A stretch of DNA of 54,800 nucleotides from Neobacillus mesonae (lineage in GTDB: Bacteria; Bacillota; Bacilli; Bacillales; Cytobacillaceae). Shown here piece after piece: positions 26,110-34,349 of the stretch (position 1 is its first letter; each line of letters opens with the position of its first letter). The stretch covers positions 1 through 54,800 of the forward strand of contig NZ_JAMBNQ010000035.1 in assembly GCF_023715155.1 (NCBI RefSeq). Direction: 5' to 3'. A model generated the notes under the pieces. The model was not told where the DNA came from, did no database searches, and saw only the letters and a program-made list of their open reading frames with translations. The position numbers and the translations under genes are program-made.

Positions 26110-26400
26110 GAAAATGCAAAGCTATATAAATTATTATTAAGTGATCATATTCAAGTAGATTTTCGTTATAAAATGGCGAAGGCAATAGAACAATTGTTTA
26201 TCCAGGAATATGAGTATGTTCTCCAGGATGAATCATCACTAGATACAAAGTGGCTGTATGTCTACCGTGCACATGGTATCGCAGGGGTCATTATTCGCTG
26301 GATAGAAGAAGCTTTCCCCGAATCGCCTGAGTACATGTCTAGACAGATATTAGAACTGATGCTGACTGCTGCAAAGGTTTTTTATGTGAAAGATATTTAG
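26110..26400 (+). pseudogene. C-terminal remnant of a TetR-family regulator
   Basis: From 26110 the plus strand reads in one open frame ENAKLYKLLLSDHIQV, then the ATG at 26173 (MAKAIEQLFIQEYEYV) and on to VFYVKDI. This is the ligand-domain tail of a TetR-type repressor. The DNA-binding N-terminus is absent. With the abutting minus-strand SDR tail it marks a deletion that removed both 5' ends of a divergent tetR/SDR pair. A 75-residue product from 26173 is possible but has no ribosome site. Confidence 0.7.
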
Positions 26401-26407
26401 GAGGAGA

Positions 26408-26470
26408 CGGGAGTACTTTGGACGAGGTTCTTTCCTTCTATCTGCACTGAAGAGAGGACCAAGTACACTT
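26408..26470. repeat. Solitary relative of the 52-bp array unit
   Basis: AGTACTTTGGACGAGG, then TTCCTTCTATCTGCACTGAAG and AAGTACACTT, repeat the order of elements seen in the 22740-22850 units (CAGTGCACTTTGG, then CTTCTATCTGCACTC). It shows that the repeat also occurs singly, 3 kb from the array. Confidence 0.5.
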
Positions 26471-26542
26471 AAAATTTCCCTACAGCCCCTAACGCGTATT
26501 GGAGGGAAGTGGGATACTCCTATTGCATCTCTTTTATAAAAT

Positions 26543-26575
26543 GGGGACTAAAGAGAGCCTATTCTCTTTAGCCCC
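26543..26575 (-). terminator. Strong hairpin terminator downstream of the small protein gene
   Basis: GGGGACTAAAGAGA (26543-26556) and TCTCTTTAGCCCC (26563-26575) form a 13-bp stem with one bulge and a 6-nt loop. A T-rich tract follows on the minus strand. Confidence 0.8.
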
Positions 26576-26612
26576 GCCATCTCAATGATTTGAACAGCTG
26601 CCAAATATCAGC

Positions 26613-26858
26613 CTAATTCCACTCAGTTCGTTCGCTTACAGGTCCTTTTTGATTCGGCTGGGACGCTCTGCTGTACCGATCTGCATAGAAGTTGGTTTGC
26701 GCTGATATCGCATCTGTGTCAAACTCAGAAGCAAACTCCGCATCATAGTTTGAGGTTTTGGGAGTCATTGCTGCTTGAATCCCCTCCGCCCCGCTAACAT
26801 TTCCCATCTTATTGGAAGTACCATTCAGACCAGTTTTATTTGCTTCATTATTTGACAT
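26613..26858 (-). CDS. Small hydrophilic protein, possibly gamma-SASP-like
   Basis: An 81-residue Asn/Ala/Ser-rich soluble protein. The segment YDAEFASEFDTDA (about residues 38-50) recalls the EFASET motif of gamma-type small acid-soluble spore proteins, but the Gln-rich repeats are lacking. The ATG at 26858 lies 6 nt after GGGAGG; an ATG two codons earlier sits too close. It has its own strong terminator. It is translated with good probability; the spore role is only suggested. Confidence 0.6.
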   Translation of the reverse strand: MSNNEANKTGLNGTSNKMGNVSGAEGIQAAMTPKTSNYDAEFASEFDTDAISAQTNFYADRYSRASQPNQKGPVSERTEWN

Positions 26859-27303
26859 AGCCATCCTCCCATTGATTTGTTATGAAAAATATAGAAAGGC
26901 TTTTCTATACTCTTCGTTGTATAGTTTAAGCAATTTCTGGATTTTTATTTTTCAATCATAGGAAATGATAAAAATTGTATCCTTTCTCTAATTTCTCATC
27001 GAATTGTCATTCACATCGCTAGGAACTTTCTATTTTGACATAAGATGCCCGCTCTGTTTTGCCTAAAATAAGTGATGACAATACTTTTATTTTCTGTATA
27101 TTATTGTTAAATAGTAATTATCATAATATAATCTAGTAAGAAAAAAATGGTACATTTGACCCATTAAAAAATGGTTATTGTCCCAAGAACAATGAGTGCC
27201 CATTGCAATACTTTAAAGGTGGTGGTTTGTAAGCGGTAAGGTTCAGCGGCGGCTCAACATTTGTTTTAGATTTTTTAGAATACATACTGGGGGAAAAGAT
27301 GGC
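26859..27303. other. Intergenic region between divergent genes
   Basis: AT-rich, presumably with promoters for both flanking genes. ATTGT/ACAAT at 27177-27193 is a weak hairpin. I recognise nothing else. Confidence 0.4.
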
Positions 27304-28224
27304 ATGAAAAAAATAATGACGTTGGTTCTTTTAGCATCCTTATTAAGTGGATGTGCGAGTAACAAGGAGAGTTCTACGGCTGCAGCAGCAAAAGCCAAGC
27401 AGACTGCCGGCAGCAATGTAACTGAACAGGCAAATGAACAGGTCTCAGAACAAAAGGCTATTAAAATAGCAAATAACGTATATGATGACCTTCTTTCAGC
27501 GGCTCAAAACGATGATTGGGAGCAGTTTAAAACACTTTATGATACGAAAATGGATGAATCCCTTGTTACACAAGACTTTGACTTTTTCAAAACAAAAATT
27601 AATCAAGGATTAAAAGAAAAGAGAGACACCCAAATTTTATTCCGCACACAGGATGTAATTGGTGCTAGTATTTTTGAATATACTGCAATCCATTCCGATA
27701 ATCAAAGGAATTTTTCATCCTCCGATCAAAAATTATACTTGAAGAAATTTAATAAGGATTGGAAGATTTCCCAGTCTTCCGAAGTACAGGAAGCATATAA
27801 TAAGGAATTCATTCCTTTGTTAAACGAAAAATACGGAGAAGAATTTGTGAAGAATGGATTTGTAAATGGAAATCACGCTCTTTACTTTAATAAAGTTTTT
27901 ACAAACGATATTGATGTTTCACTTTATAAGTCTAAGAAGAATCCGGATCAATCATTAGATGTAGAATTGGCTATTTCAAACGGACTAAATCATGATATTT
28001 TTGATGTCAATTTTAAAGAATTATTGATTAATTCAGGGAAAAATCAAACTCCAATTGCAGATTTAGCCGGTTATTCTTTAGGTGCAAGCCGTATAATCTA
28101 TTCCAACAAGATCACCATCATTCCATTGAAAATTAAATCAAGCGATTTATTGGTCCCTATAGATCAAATTGATTTTACCCAAATGGGAATCAAACAATCC
28201 AATCAATATCAAAATAGAGATTAA
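27304..28224 (+). CDS. Lipoprotein of unknown function
   Basis: A 306-residue protein with a lipoprotein signal (MKKIMTLVLLASLLSGCAS, cysteine at residue 17), a low-complexity Ala/Ser/Glu linker to about 60, then an alpha/beta region (about 60-165) reminiscent of the wall-proximal NTF2-like domains in membrane-anchored Gram-positive proteins. A beta-rich C-terminal half follows. ATG behind GGGGG. It stands alone on the plus strand. I do not recognise a named family. Confidence 0.8.
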   Translation: MKKIMTLVLLASLLSGCASNKESSTAAAAKAKQTAGSNVTEQANEQVSEQKAIKIANNVYDDLLSAAQNDDWEQFKTLYDTKMDESLVTQDFDFFKTKINQGLKEKRDTQILFRTQDVIGASIFEYTAIHSDNQRNFSSSDQKLYLKKFNKDWKISQSSEVQEAYNKEFIPLLNEKYGEEFVKNGFVNGNHALYFNKVFTNDIDVSLYKSKKNPDQSLDVELAISNGLNHDIFDVNFKELLINSGKNQTPIADLAGYSLGASRIIYSNKITIIPLKIKSSDLLVPIDQIDFTQMGIKQSNQYQNRD

Positions 28225-28241
28225 TAATCAATACAAAAAAT

Positions 28242-28283
28242 GGGGCTGGCAAAAAAGTCAGATTCCTGACCTTGAACGGCCCC
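28242..28283 (+). terminator. Terminator of the lipoprotein gene
   Basis: The outer stem GGGGC (28242-28246)/GCCCC (28279-28283) and inner stem GTCAG/CTGAC (28257-28270) lie just after the lipoprotein stop. The T-tract is short, so confidence is moderate. Confidence 0.5.
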
Positions 28284-28381
28284 TATTGATTACTACTCCA
28301 GGTATTTTTTTCGAAAGTTCGAGAGAGCTCTTCTGCGCTTTCGGTGCCCTCAGGGACTAAACAGGCCGCATTAAATAAATG

Positions 28382-28993
28382 TTACTTGTTTAAATTCTTC
28401 CTCATCAGAGCTGCCACTTCCAGGTTATCCTGTTGAGCCGTGTTTTCCAGGCTTTGGATAACTAACTCTTGTCGTTCCACAGGGTGATTTTGGCTTAATT
28501 TCGCTTTTGCTTCTATTTTTGTGATGTTTATTTTGAATGGTACAATTCCCTTATTCATTCCTTCGAGAAAACTCGGTTCCACTTCATTTAAATGGTAAGG
28601 ACTATCTGGACTTTCATATTTATTAACTAAGTCATTTAACGAATCGAAGATCACTTTTTTATCTTCGATTATTTCCATCTTCCCATATACATGGATGGCC
28701 ACATAATTCCAGGTAGGCACGGCTTTCATGGTTTCGTACCAAGAAGGTGAAATATAACAGTGCGGGCCTTGGAAAACTACTAGAACCTGCTGGTTTTCAA
28801 CATCCTTCCATTGTTCGTTTTGACGGGCAAAATGGCCATATAATGCATGTTCCGATTTATTTAATATTAGCGGCAGATGGGTCGCGTATGGTTCCCCGTT
28901 ATGCTGAGAGAATAAAGTGGCAAAGCCGTATTTTTCAATCACATCGTACATTACTTCTTCATCCTCGATTTTAAAATGTTTAGGTATGTACAT
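28382..28993 (-). CDS. paiB: PaiB, FMN-binding split-barrel regulator
   Basis: A 203-residue protein starting MYIPKHFKIED, the PaiB hallmark, with YGFATLF, ATHLPL, GHFARQNEQW, VVFQGPHCYISPSWY and VPTWNYVAIHVYG along the FMN-binding split barrel. In Bacillus subtilis paiAB affects sporulation, sacB and degradative enzyme genes when overexpressed. The second of two ATG codons (28993) has proper spacing from GGGGG. It follows paiA by 13 bp and is the last gene of a marR-paiA-paiB operon. Confidence 0.95.
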   Translation of the reverse strand: MYIPKHFKIEDEEVMYDVIEKYGFATLFSQHNGEPYATHLPLILNKSEHALYGHFARQNEQWKDVENQQVLVVFQGPHCYISPSWYETMKAVPTWNYVAIHVYGKMEIIEDKKVIFDSLNDLVNKYESPDSPYHLNEVEPSFLEGMNKGIVPFKINITKIEAKAKLSQNHPVERQELVIQSLENTAQQDNLEVAALMRKNLNK

Positions 28994-29006
28994 CATAATC
29001 CCCCTT

Positions 29007-29525
29007 TTAGCTGAGTGTTTTAGTCATGATCAAGTCCGTTTGTTCTTCATCCCCCATATAAAATGAGTGGGCTCCAGTCTGAACAAACCCTAATTTTTTA
29101 TAAAAAGCAATGGCATTTTCATTTTTTTCCCACACGCCCAGCCAGATTTTCTTTTTATTGTGTTCCATCGCCATTTCTATCGCTTTATTTAGCAGATATT
29201 TGCCCAGCCCCTGTTTTTGAAATGGGCTCTTTATATAAATCCTCTCGATTTCAAGTGATTCATACCCCATCTTTTCAGACTGGGCATCATCGATATTGAG
29301 CTTTAAATAGCCAGCGGCTTCACTGTTAAAATAAACAAAAAAGAATTGTGAAGAAAGATTAGATACTTCTTTTTCTAATTGTTTTAAGTTAAATGCTCTT
29401 TCCAAATACGCATTCATATTTTCAGGTGAATTCTGATTTTTAAATGTCTCATGAAATGTTTCACAACTCATTTCCTGAAGCAATGGTAAATCTTCAAGGG
29501 TGCACTTTTTTATATTTATGGTCAT
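29007..29525 (-). CDS. paiA: PaiA, spermidine/spermine N-acetyltransferase
   Basis: A 172-residue GNAT acetyltransferase very close to Bacillus subtilis PaiA: ETFHETFKNQNSPENM, QLEKEVSNLSSQFFFVYF, SLEIERIYI, the acetyl-CoA loop FQKQGLGKYLL (about residue 105) and the C-terminal GAHSFYMGDEEQTDLIM. It acetylates polyamines and so lowers their toxicity. It is 18 bp downstream of a MarR gene and followed by paiB. Confidence 0.96.
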   Translation of the reverse strand: MTINIKKCTLEDLPLLQEMSCETFHETFKNQNSPENMNAYLERAFNLKQLEKEVSNLSSQFFFVYFNSEAAGYLKLNIDDAQSEKMGYESLEIERIYIKSPFQKQGLGKYLLNKAIEMAMEHNKKKIWLGVWEKNENAIAFYKKLGFVQTGAHSFYMGDEEQTDLIMTKTLS

Positions 29526-29543
29526 CTAAGCAGGCCGCTCCTT

Positions 29544-29996
29544 TCAATAATTCCTCTTGTTTCCCTTTTTGACAAATTCCCAGTCTTTTTCTATATTTTT
29601 TCTTACTCTTTGAAGAAGATTAAAAATGGTTTCTGCTTCGCTTTCGGAAAATCCAGCTAATGCGACGCTATTGGAAAAATCATGTTCTCTTTTTATAAAA
29701 GGATAAACATTATTCCCTTTCTCTGTTGGAAAAAGCCTCTTGATTTTTTTGTTATGCGGGTCGTCTTTTTTTTCAATAAAGCCATTAATTTCAAGCTTTT
29801 TGATTGCACGAGCTGCTGTCGTTCGATCTACTTTTATCATCTCAGCTGCCTTTTCTTGAATGATTCCCGGGTTTTCACAAATTCGCACAAGGTACAAATA
29901 CTGTCCTTTTGTAAGGTCGTATTCTTTAAATTCTATATTACTTATTGAATCTAGCGCCTTGGCGATCATCCCGATTTCTCGAAGAATTTCCTTCAT
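29544..29996 (-). CDS. MarR-family regulator of the pai operon
   Basis: A 150-residue winged-helix regulator: LTKGQYLYLVRICENPGI, EKAAEMIKVDRTTAARAIKKLEINGFIEKKDDPHNKK (wing). ATG at 29996 behind AAGGAG; the upstream ATG at 30032 lies inside the first operator and has no site. It leads paiA and paiB, with two matching palindromes in front, so autoregulation is likely. A pai operon headed by a MarR gene differs from the simple paiAB pair of Bacillus subtilis, as I recall it. Confidence 0.9.
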   Translation of the reverse strand: MKEILREIGMIAKALDSISNIEFKEYDLTKGQYLYLVRICENPGIIQEKAAEMIKVDRTTAARAIKKLEINGFIEKKDDPHNKKIKRLFPTEKGNNVYPFIKREHDFSNSVALAGFSESEAETIFNLLQRVRKNIEKDWEFVKKGNKRNY

Positions 29997-30017
29997 ATTA
30001 ACTCCTTGGCACATAAT

Positions 30018-30035
30018 TTGTTGCAATTGCAATAA
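30018..30035. promoter_or_regulatory. MarR operator candidate, proximal
   Basis: TTGTTGCAATTGCAATAA is a near-perfect palindrome with one mismatched pair. It lies 21 bp upstream of the marR start, overlapping the leader. Confidence 0.65.
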
Positions 30036-30060
30036 AAGTGATTTATGTTAAGTTTAACTA

Positions 30061-30086
30061 GTTTTTGTTGCATATGCAACAAAAAC
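30061..30086. promoter_or_regulatory. MarR operator candidate, distal 26-bp perfect palindrome
   Basis: Arm GTTTTTGTTGCAT is followed at once by its exact reverse complement. The core TTGTTGCATATGCAACAA matches the proximal site, with centres 47 bp apart. It lies between the divergent marR and trmL promoters. Confidence 0.7.
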
Positions 30087-30135
30087 CAAGAATATTCTTT
30101 CTCTGCACTGTGTGTGCTCATCCTTACAATCTGTA

Positions 30136-30144
30136 TGCTATAAT
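30136..30144 (+). promoter_or_regulatory. Extended -10 promoter of trmL
   Basis: TGCTATAAT is a consensus TG-extended -10 hexamer, 35 bp upstream of the trmL start. No good -35 is visible, as is common for extended -10 promoters. Confidence 0.6.
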
Positions 30145-30178
30145 TTGAAGGGGAAAATAAAGATAGAGGTGACCATTC

Positions 30179-30649
30179 TTGGCAATACATGTTGTATTAT
30201 ATCAACCAGAAATTCCATCTAATACTGCAAATATTGCACTTACTTGTGCCGCAACCGATACAGCCTTACATTTAATCCGGCCGCTTGGCTTTTCAACCGA
30301 TGAAAAAATGCTAAAACAAGCGGGTATCGATTATTGGGATTCTGTCAACATCACGTATTATGATTCATTGGATGACTTTTTTTCAAAAAATCAAGGTGAG
30401 TTTTACTATATTGAGACGTTTGGTGAAAAAACACATTCATCCTTTGATTTCAGTGATGGAGCAAAGGAACATTATTTTATGTTTGGAAAAGAAACAACGG
30501 GTTTACCAAAAGATTTAATGGATAAAAATAAAGATCACTTTTTAAGAATACCGATGAATGATCATGTTCGTTCCCTAAACCTTTCGAATACAGCGGCCAT
30601 TTTGGTATATGAGGCTTTACGCCAGCAGGGATATCCTGATTTAGAGTAA
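30179..30649 (+). CDS. trmL: tRNA (cytidine/uridine-34 2'-O)-methyltransferase TrmL
   Basis: A 156-residue SPOUT methyltransferase (CspR in older Bacillus annotation). It has the N-terminal MAIHVVLYQPEIPSNTANIA and the knotted SAM-site motifs FGKETTGLP (about residue 102) and IPMNDHVRSLNLSNTAAILVYEALRQ (about 122-147). It methylates the wobble ribose of some leucine tRNAs. TTG start 7 nt after AGAGGTG. Monocistronic, with its own extended -10 promoter and terminator. Confidence 0.96.
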   Translation: MAIHVVLYQPEIPSNTANIALTCAATDTALHLIRPLGFSTDEKMLKQAGIDYWDSVNITYYDSLDDFFSKNQGEFYYIETFGEKTHSSFDFSDGAKEHYFMFGKETTGLPKDLMDKNKDHFLRIPMNDHVRSLNLSNTAAILVYEALRQQGYPDLE

Positions 30650-30675
30650 AATCTTCCTTCTCGGGAGATTTTTTT
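30650..30675 (+). terminator. Terminator of trmL
   Basis: AATCTTCC and GGGAGATT form a stem with one G-T pair and a 5-nt loop, followed by six or more T, immediately after the stop. Confidence 0.8.
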
Positions 30676-30737
30676 AGTATTACCAGTGCATATTCAAGTA
30701 AAAACCCCTTAAGCAGCTGTGCTGGTAATGAGAGGAA

Positions 30738-31382
30738 TTAAAACTCTTTCCCCCATTCATCATCTAAAATGACACCATTCTCATCGATATATTCCATCAT
30801 AACTGAACCATGCTTCAATTGATTTTCGCTTTTTAAGAAAGATATGAACTCATTCACCATTTTTTCATCCCCGCCGCTTCTTTTTCGGGGAACAGTAATC
30901 CGGATGATCGGTGCAACATCAAATTCCTTATAGCTTTTAGGATGGACAGGGTTAATCCCCAATTCCTGCCCCATTTTATCATTGGTAAAGGTAACATGGA
31001 AATCAGCCGCTTTTCCAAGCTTTTCTTTCACAAAAGGACGTATCTCCGTTTCTACATCATCCGCCCATTTATCTGCAATGTATGTATCAACCATTTGTTC
31101 TGTTTCATCATCATAATAAACTAGAAATTCTATATCATTCTTCTTATCCCTCACCTTGGCTGCATATTCAAATCCAAAGTTCCCCATATTATCATACAGC
31201 GTGTCATAGATTTCGAAGTTATCATTATACCGCCCTTTTAAATATTGCTCTGCTTGAACCTTTATCTTTTCCTCTTCATCATGATCAGGCTTCATCTCTA
31301 GTACAAAGACAGCTGCAAGCAGTCCCATTCCTAATACGAGAACACCCGCAGCACCAAGTGTAATTTTTAGAAATTTAGTCAA
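30738..31382 (-). CDS. Single-pass membrane protein of unknown function
   Basis: A 214-residue protein: one N-terminal membrane helix (about residues 8-29), then an acidic extracytoplasmic domain rich in Asp, Glu and Lys with KGRYNDNFEIYDTLYDNMGNFGFEYAAKV near residue 50. I chose the TTG at 31382, 7 nt after GGGAGG; the longer frame to 31424 has no ribosome site. No family recognised. Alone between trmL and the sigma-54 operon. Confidence 0.75.
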   Translation of the reverse strand: MTKFLKITLGAAGVLVLGMGLLAAVFVLEMKPDHDEEEKIKVQAEQYLKGRYNDNFEIYDTLYDNMGNFGFEYAAKVRDKKNDIEFLVYYDDETEQMVDTYIADKWADDVETEIRPFVKEKLGKAADFHVTFTNDKMGQELGINPVHPKSYKEFDVAPIIRITVPRKRSGGDEKMVNEFISFLKSENQLKHGSVMMEYIDENGVILDDEWGKEF

Positions 31383-31473
31383 AACATCTCCTCCCTCATT
31401 TACTACTTTACCATAAAAATCCAATTGGTATAGATAGGTTTTTGATCTTGTTGTAGAAGGAACTGTGAGCCAT

Positions 31474-31514
31474 TAAATGCCGCCGCTCAGGGTACGAAAT
31501 GAAGAGATTCTGGT
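31474..31514 (+). pseudogene. Short relic of a sigma-54 activator gene
   Basis: ATGCCGCCGCTCAGGG and GAAGAGAT reproduce, with few differences, the DNA at 36797-36837 that encodes KMPPLRDRKEEM in the nearby activator. The match covers about 40 bases, is in a noncoding gap and shows no extended frame. It is either a recombination relic or a short chance retention. Confidence 0.4.
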
Positions 31515-31544
31515 GTGTATACTATTTCTTGGAGCTGTTTGATG

Positions 31545-31619
31545 AAAAAAAGAGAAGACGCTCTATCATAAAATGTACGCTTTTTTGCGGCAAACTACAT
31601 TTTACAAAGAGGCCTTCTC
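31545..31619 (-). terminator. Long hairpin terminator of the first sigma-54 operon
   Basis: The outer stem GAGAAGACGCTCT/AGAGGCCTTCTC and the perfect inner stem AAAATGTA/TACATTTT make an extended hairpin, followed on the minus strand by seven T. It lies 72 bp past the MHS transporter stop. Confidence 0.8.
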
Positions 31620-31690
31620 ATGGAAACTGTTATAACAAAGAAATTTAATGAAATAAAGAATACAGAAAACCTTTCTTTTTGCGCGCTTAA

Positions 31691-33007
31691 TTAACTAGCT
31701 TTATCCATATCTATTTGATTGGGTGTCTTTTTTAACATGGAAACCGCCACAATTGAAATAAGACAAGCGACAATAAGATAGATACTGATAGGAACCGTGC
31801 TATTAAAAGTATTTAATAAGTACACACATAATAATGGAGATAAACCTTGGATTGCGGCTGAAATTTGATAACCTAATGATGTCCCGCTATACCTAAGATT
31901 GGCTGGAAAACACTCTGCAATTAGTGCCGCCAAAGGTCCATACACTGTTCCGGCACCAATAATAGATAAGCACATTCCTAGAACAACCAATACTGTTATT
32001 TTTGTATCAAGCAGCCAGAAGAATGGGAATGCTACCAATATGGTCAATATACTTCCAACCAAAAATACAATTTTCCTATTATATTTATCTGATAAATGTG
32101 CCGCATAGAGAATCACAATGATCTCGACTATCGCTACTAACAAGATAGCATTCGTTAGGAACTGTTTATCTAAATGCAGCTGTTCTGTCCCATAGCTTAT
32201 TGCAAAGGTAGTAAAAATATAGAAAGGCACTCCTTGTGCTAAACCTGCAAAAACAACCAAAAATAATGCTTTAGGATATTTTTTAAACACTTCTATAACC
32301 GGTTTACTTGCTAGACGATTTTCTTTCTTCATTTTTGTAAATTGAGGAGAATCCACCACTCCACGCCGGATAATAAAGCCGACTATTACAAGCACAAGAC
32401 TAATTAGAAAGGGAATTCTCCATCCCCAAGTATTAAAATGATCTCCAGTTAAAAAGATTGTAAGGGAGATCACTCCTGAAGACAGAAGCAGTGCAATGGG
32501 GGATGCTATTTGCGTCATGCTTCCCATTATGCCTCTGCTTTTCTTAGAACTCCATTCAACAGAGAGTACAACGGAACCTCCCCATTCACCCCCGGCCCCA
32601 AAGCCTTGGCAAAAGCGTAGAAATACTAACAAAAATGCTACAATAATACCTGCATTATCATATGAGGGCAATAATCCTATAAGCGTACTGCTGATCCCCA
32701 TTAATAGAAGAGTCGTGACTAGTGTGGCTTTTCGTCCAATTCGATCGCCAAAATTACCGAAAAAGGCGGCTCCAAGCGGCCGGGCAAGGAATCCTATAAA
32801 GAGTGTTGTGAAGGATTGCAGTAACCCGATATAGGGATCTGAATCTGGAAAAAACAAATGTGGAAATACCAAAGCTGCCATCGTTCCATAAATATAGAAA
32901 TCATACCATTCAATGGTCGTTCCAACTACACTGGCAAGGGCCGCTCTTCTAACAAGTTTCTTTCTCTGTTCTTCAGTAAGACTATCGTGATTTATAACTG
33001 TTGACAT
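31691..33007 (-). CDS. MHS-family proton symporter
   Basis: A 438-residue major-facilitator protein of the metabolite:H+ symporter family, with 12 membrane segments. The family marks are GTTIEWYDFYIYGTMAALVF (about residues 29-48), RPLGAAFFGNFGDRIGRKATL (about 76-96) and LRFCQGFGAGGEWGGSVVL (about 130-148). ATG behind GGTGAG, overlapping the upstream deacylase stop by 16 nt. In an operon with two amidohydrolases under sigma-54 control it probably imports the N-acylated or N-carbamoylated substrate; the substrate is unknown. Confidence 0.9.
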   Translation of the reverse strand: MSTVINHDSLTEEQRKKLVRRAALASVVGTTIEWYDFYIYGTMAALVFPHLFFPDSDPYIGLLQSFTTLFIGFLARPLGAAFFGNFGDRIGRKATLVTTLLLMGISSTLIGLLPSYDNAGIIVAFLLVFLRFCQGFGAGGEWGGSVVLSVEWSSKKSRGIMGSMTQIASPIALLLSSGVISLTIFLTGDHFNTWGWRIPFLISLVLVIVGFIIRRGVVDSPQFTKMKKENRLASKPVIEVFKKYPKALFLVVFAGLAQGVPFYIFTTFAISYGTEQLHLDKQFLTNAILLVAIVEIIVILYAAHLSDKYNRKIVFLVGSILTILVAFPFFWLLDTKITVLVVLGMCLSIIGAGTVYGPLAALIAECFPANLRYSGTSLGYQISAAIQGLSPLLCVYLLNTFNSTVPISIYLIVACLISIVAVSMLKKTPNQIDMDKAS

Positions 33008-34332
33008 CTTTTCTCACCATCCCTTTCATTAATATTCTTACTATCTTCACTATAACCGCACCACTTCAGCAGAAATGCTGCATATGTTTTGGTCACCCTT
33101 TTGACACTGTCAAGGTCCACCCATTCATTCGGCGCGTGAAGCCCTTCTCCTGTCGGGCCATAGCAAGTGGCAGGAATGTCATAGTATAGGTTATAAAATC
33201 TAGCATCCGTTGTAGCAGTGAAAGAACCAAATTCCAGTGGTTTTTCTTCAATGGCCATATGTGCCTCGTTTAAAACATCAAACACCTCTTGATTCGGATC
33301 TATTGAAAATCCTTCCGCATGAAATCCGTAAAATGAAATTTCCGGCGGATTTTCCCTTAACCATTCATCCTTTTTTGCAGCAGCTAACAAATAGGCCTTT
33401 AATTCATCCTTTACATCCTGAGGGTTCACCCCCGGCGGAAATCCCACTCTTGCTTCAACCGTACATTCGGAAGGAACAGTTGACGGCCAATCGCCTGAAT
33501 GGATTTTCCCAATATTAATGTTGTATGGATGCGGGTGTTCAGCAAAATCCTTGTGCCTTTTCCGGCTGTTTAATTCTTTCTCATAATCCAAAAGAGCCTG
33601 GATCATTTTATAACTTTCCATAATGGAGTTTACTGCTTGGTCAGCCTTTTCTGTATGTGCACCTAAACCTTTAACTTTTATCCTGACCCAAATCACGCCA
33701 ACTTGAGCGGTCAGTGCTACTTGTCCCAATACAGGTTCGGGAATAAGGGCCGCATCTGCTTTAAATCCTTCTTCTATCGCCGCAAGCGCGCCATTTCCCG
33801 TACATTCCTCTTCTGTAACTGTTTTGATAATGACGTTGGATGAAAGCTTGATCCCGACATCTCGCACCGCTTTTAACGCATAGATCATAGCAGCCACACC
33901 TGATTTCATATCAGCTGTTCCACGGCCGTACATTTTATTTCCTACGATTTCGGCCCCCCACGGATCATGCTGCCAAAACGAAACAGGTTCTGGACTGACA
34001 ACGTCTATATGCCCTTGAAAGATAATACTTTTTCCTTTCTTGCCGCCTTCTGAACGATATTCGCCAATGACAACAGGCCTGCCATCATATGACCATTCGG
34101 GTTCCGAGTAACCGGGATGTGAGGATAGCTTTTCGGGATTGGGGATCACTTTTGATACAGATAAATCCAGCTCTTTTTCCAAAAAATCAGCGATAAAGTG
34201 TTGGATAGGTGCTTCGTTGCCAAGCGTCGAGGGGAATTGACAAAGCTTTTGTAAAAAAGAAACCTCCTCATCCCATAAAGCATCTACTTTCTCTAGCACT
34301 ACATTTGTTACATCTTGGTTTACCTTTTCCAT
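32992..34332 (-). CDS. M20 family ArgE/DapE-type deacylase
   Basis: A 446-residue zinc hydrolase. The metal and catalytic motifs are IIFQGHIDVVSPEP (His and Asp, near residue 105), YGRGTADMKSG (about 133-143), TVTEEECTGNGA (Glu-Glu pair, about 171), VEARVGFPPG and the C-terminal CYGPTGEGLHAPNEWV. Such enzymes remove acyl groups from amino acids or peptides. It is the middle gene of the operon, 17 bp after the N-carbamoyl hydrolase-like gene. Confidence 0.88.
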   Translation of the reverse strand: MEKVNQDVTNVVLEKVDALWDEEVSFLQKLCQFPSTLGNEAPIQHFIADFLEKELDLSVSKVIPNPEKLSSHPGYSEPEWSYDGRPVVIGEYRSEGGKKGKSIIFQGHIDVVSPEPVSFWQHDPWGAEIVGNKMYGRGTADMKSGVAAMIYALKAVRDVGIKLSSNVIIKTVTEEECTGNGALAAIEEGFKADAALIPEPVLGQVALTAQVGVIWVRIKVKGLGAHTEKADQAVNSIMESYKMIQALLDYEKELNSRKRHKDFAEHPHPYNINIGKIHSGDWPSTVPSECTVEARVGFPPGVNPQDVKDELKAYLLAAAKKDEWLRENPPEISFYGFHAEGFSIDPNQEVFDVLNEAHMAIEEKPLEFGSFTATTDARFYNLYYDIPATCYGPTGEGLHAPNEWVDLDSVKRVTKTYAAFLLKWCGYSEDSKNINERDGEKRCQQL

Positions 34333-34349
34333 TTCCTTTCCTCACTTCC

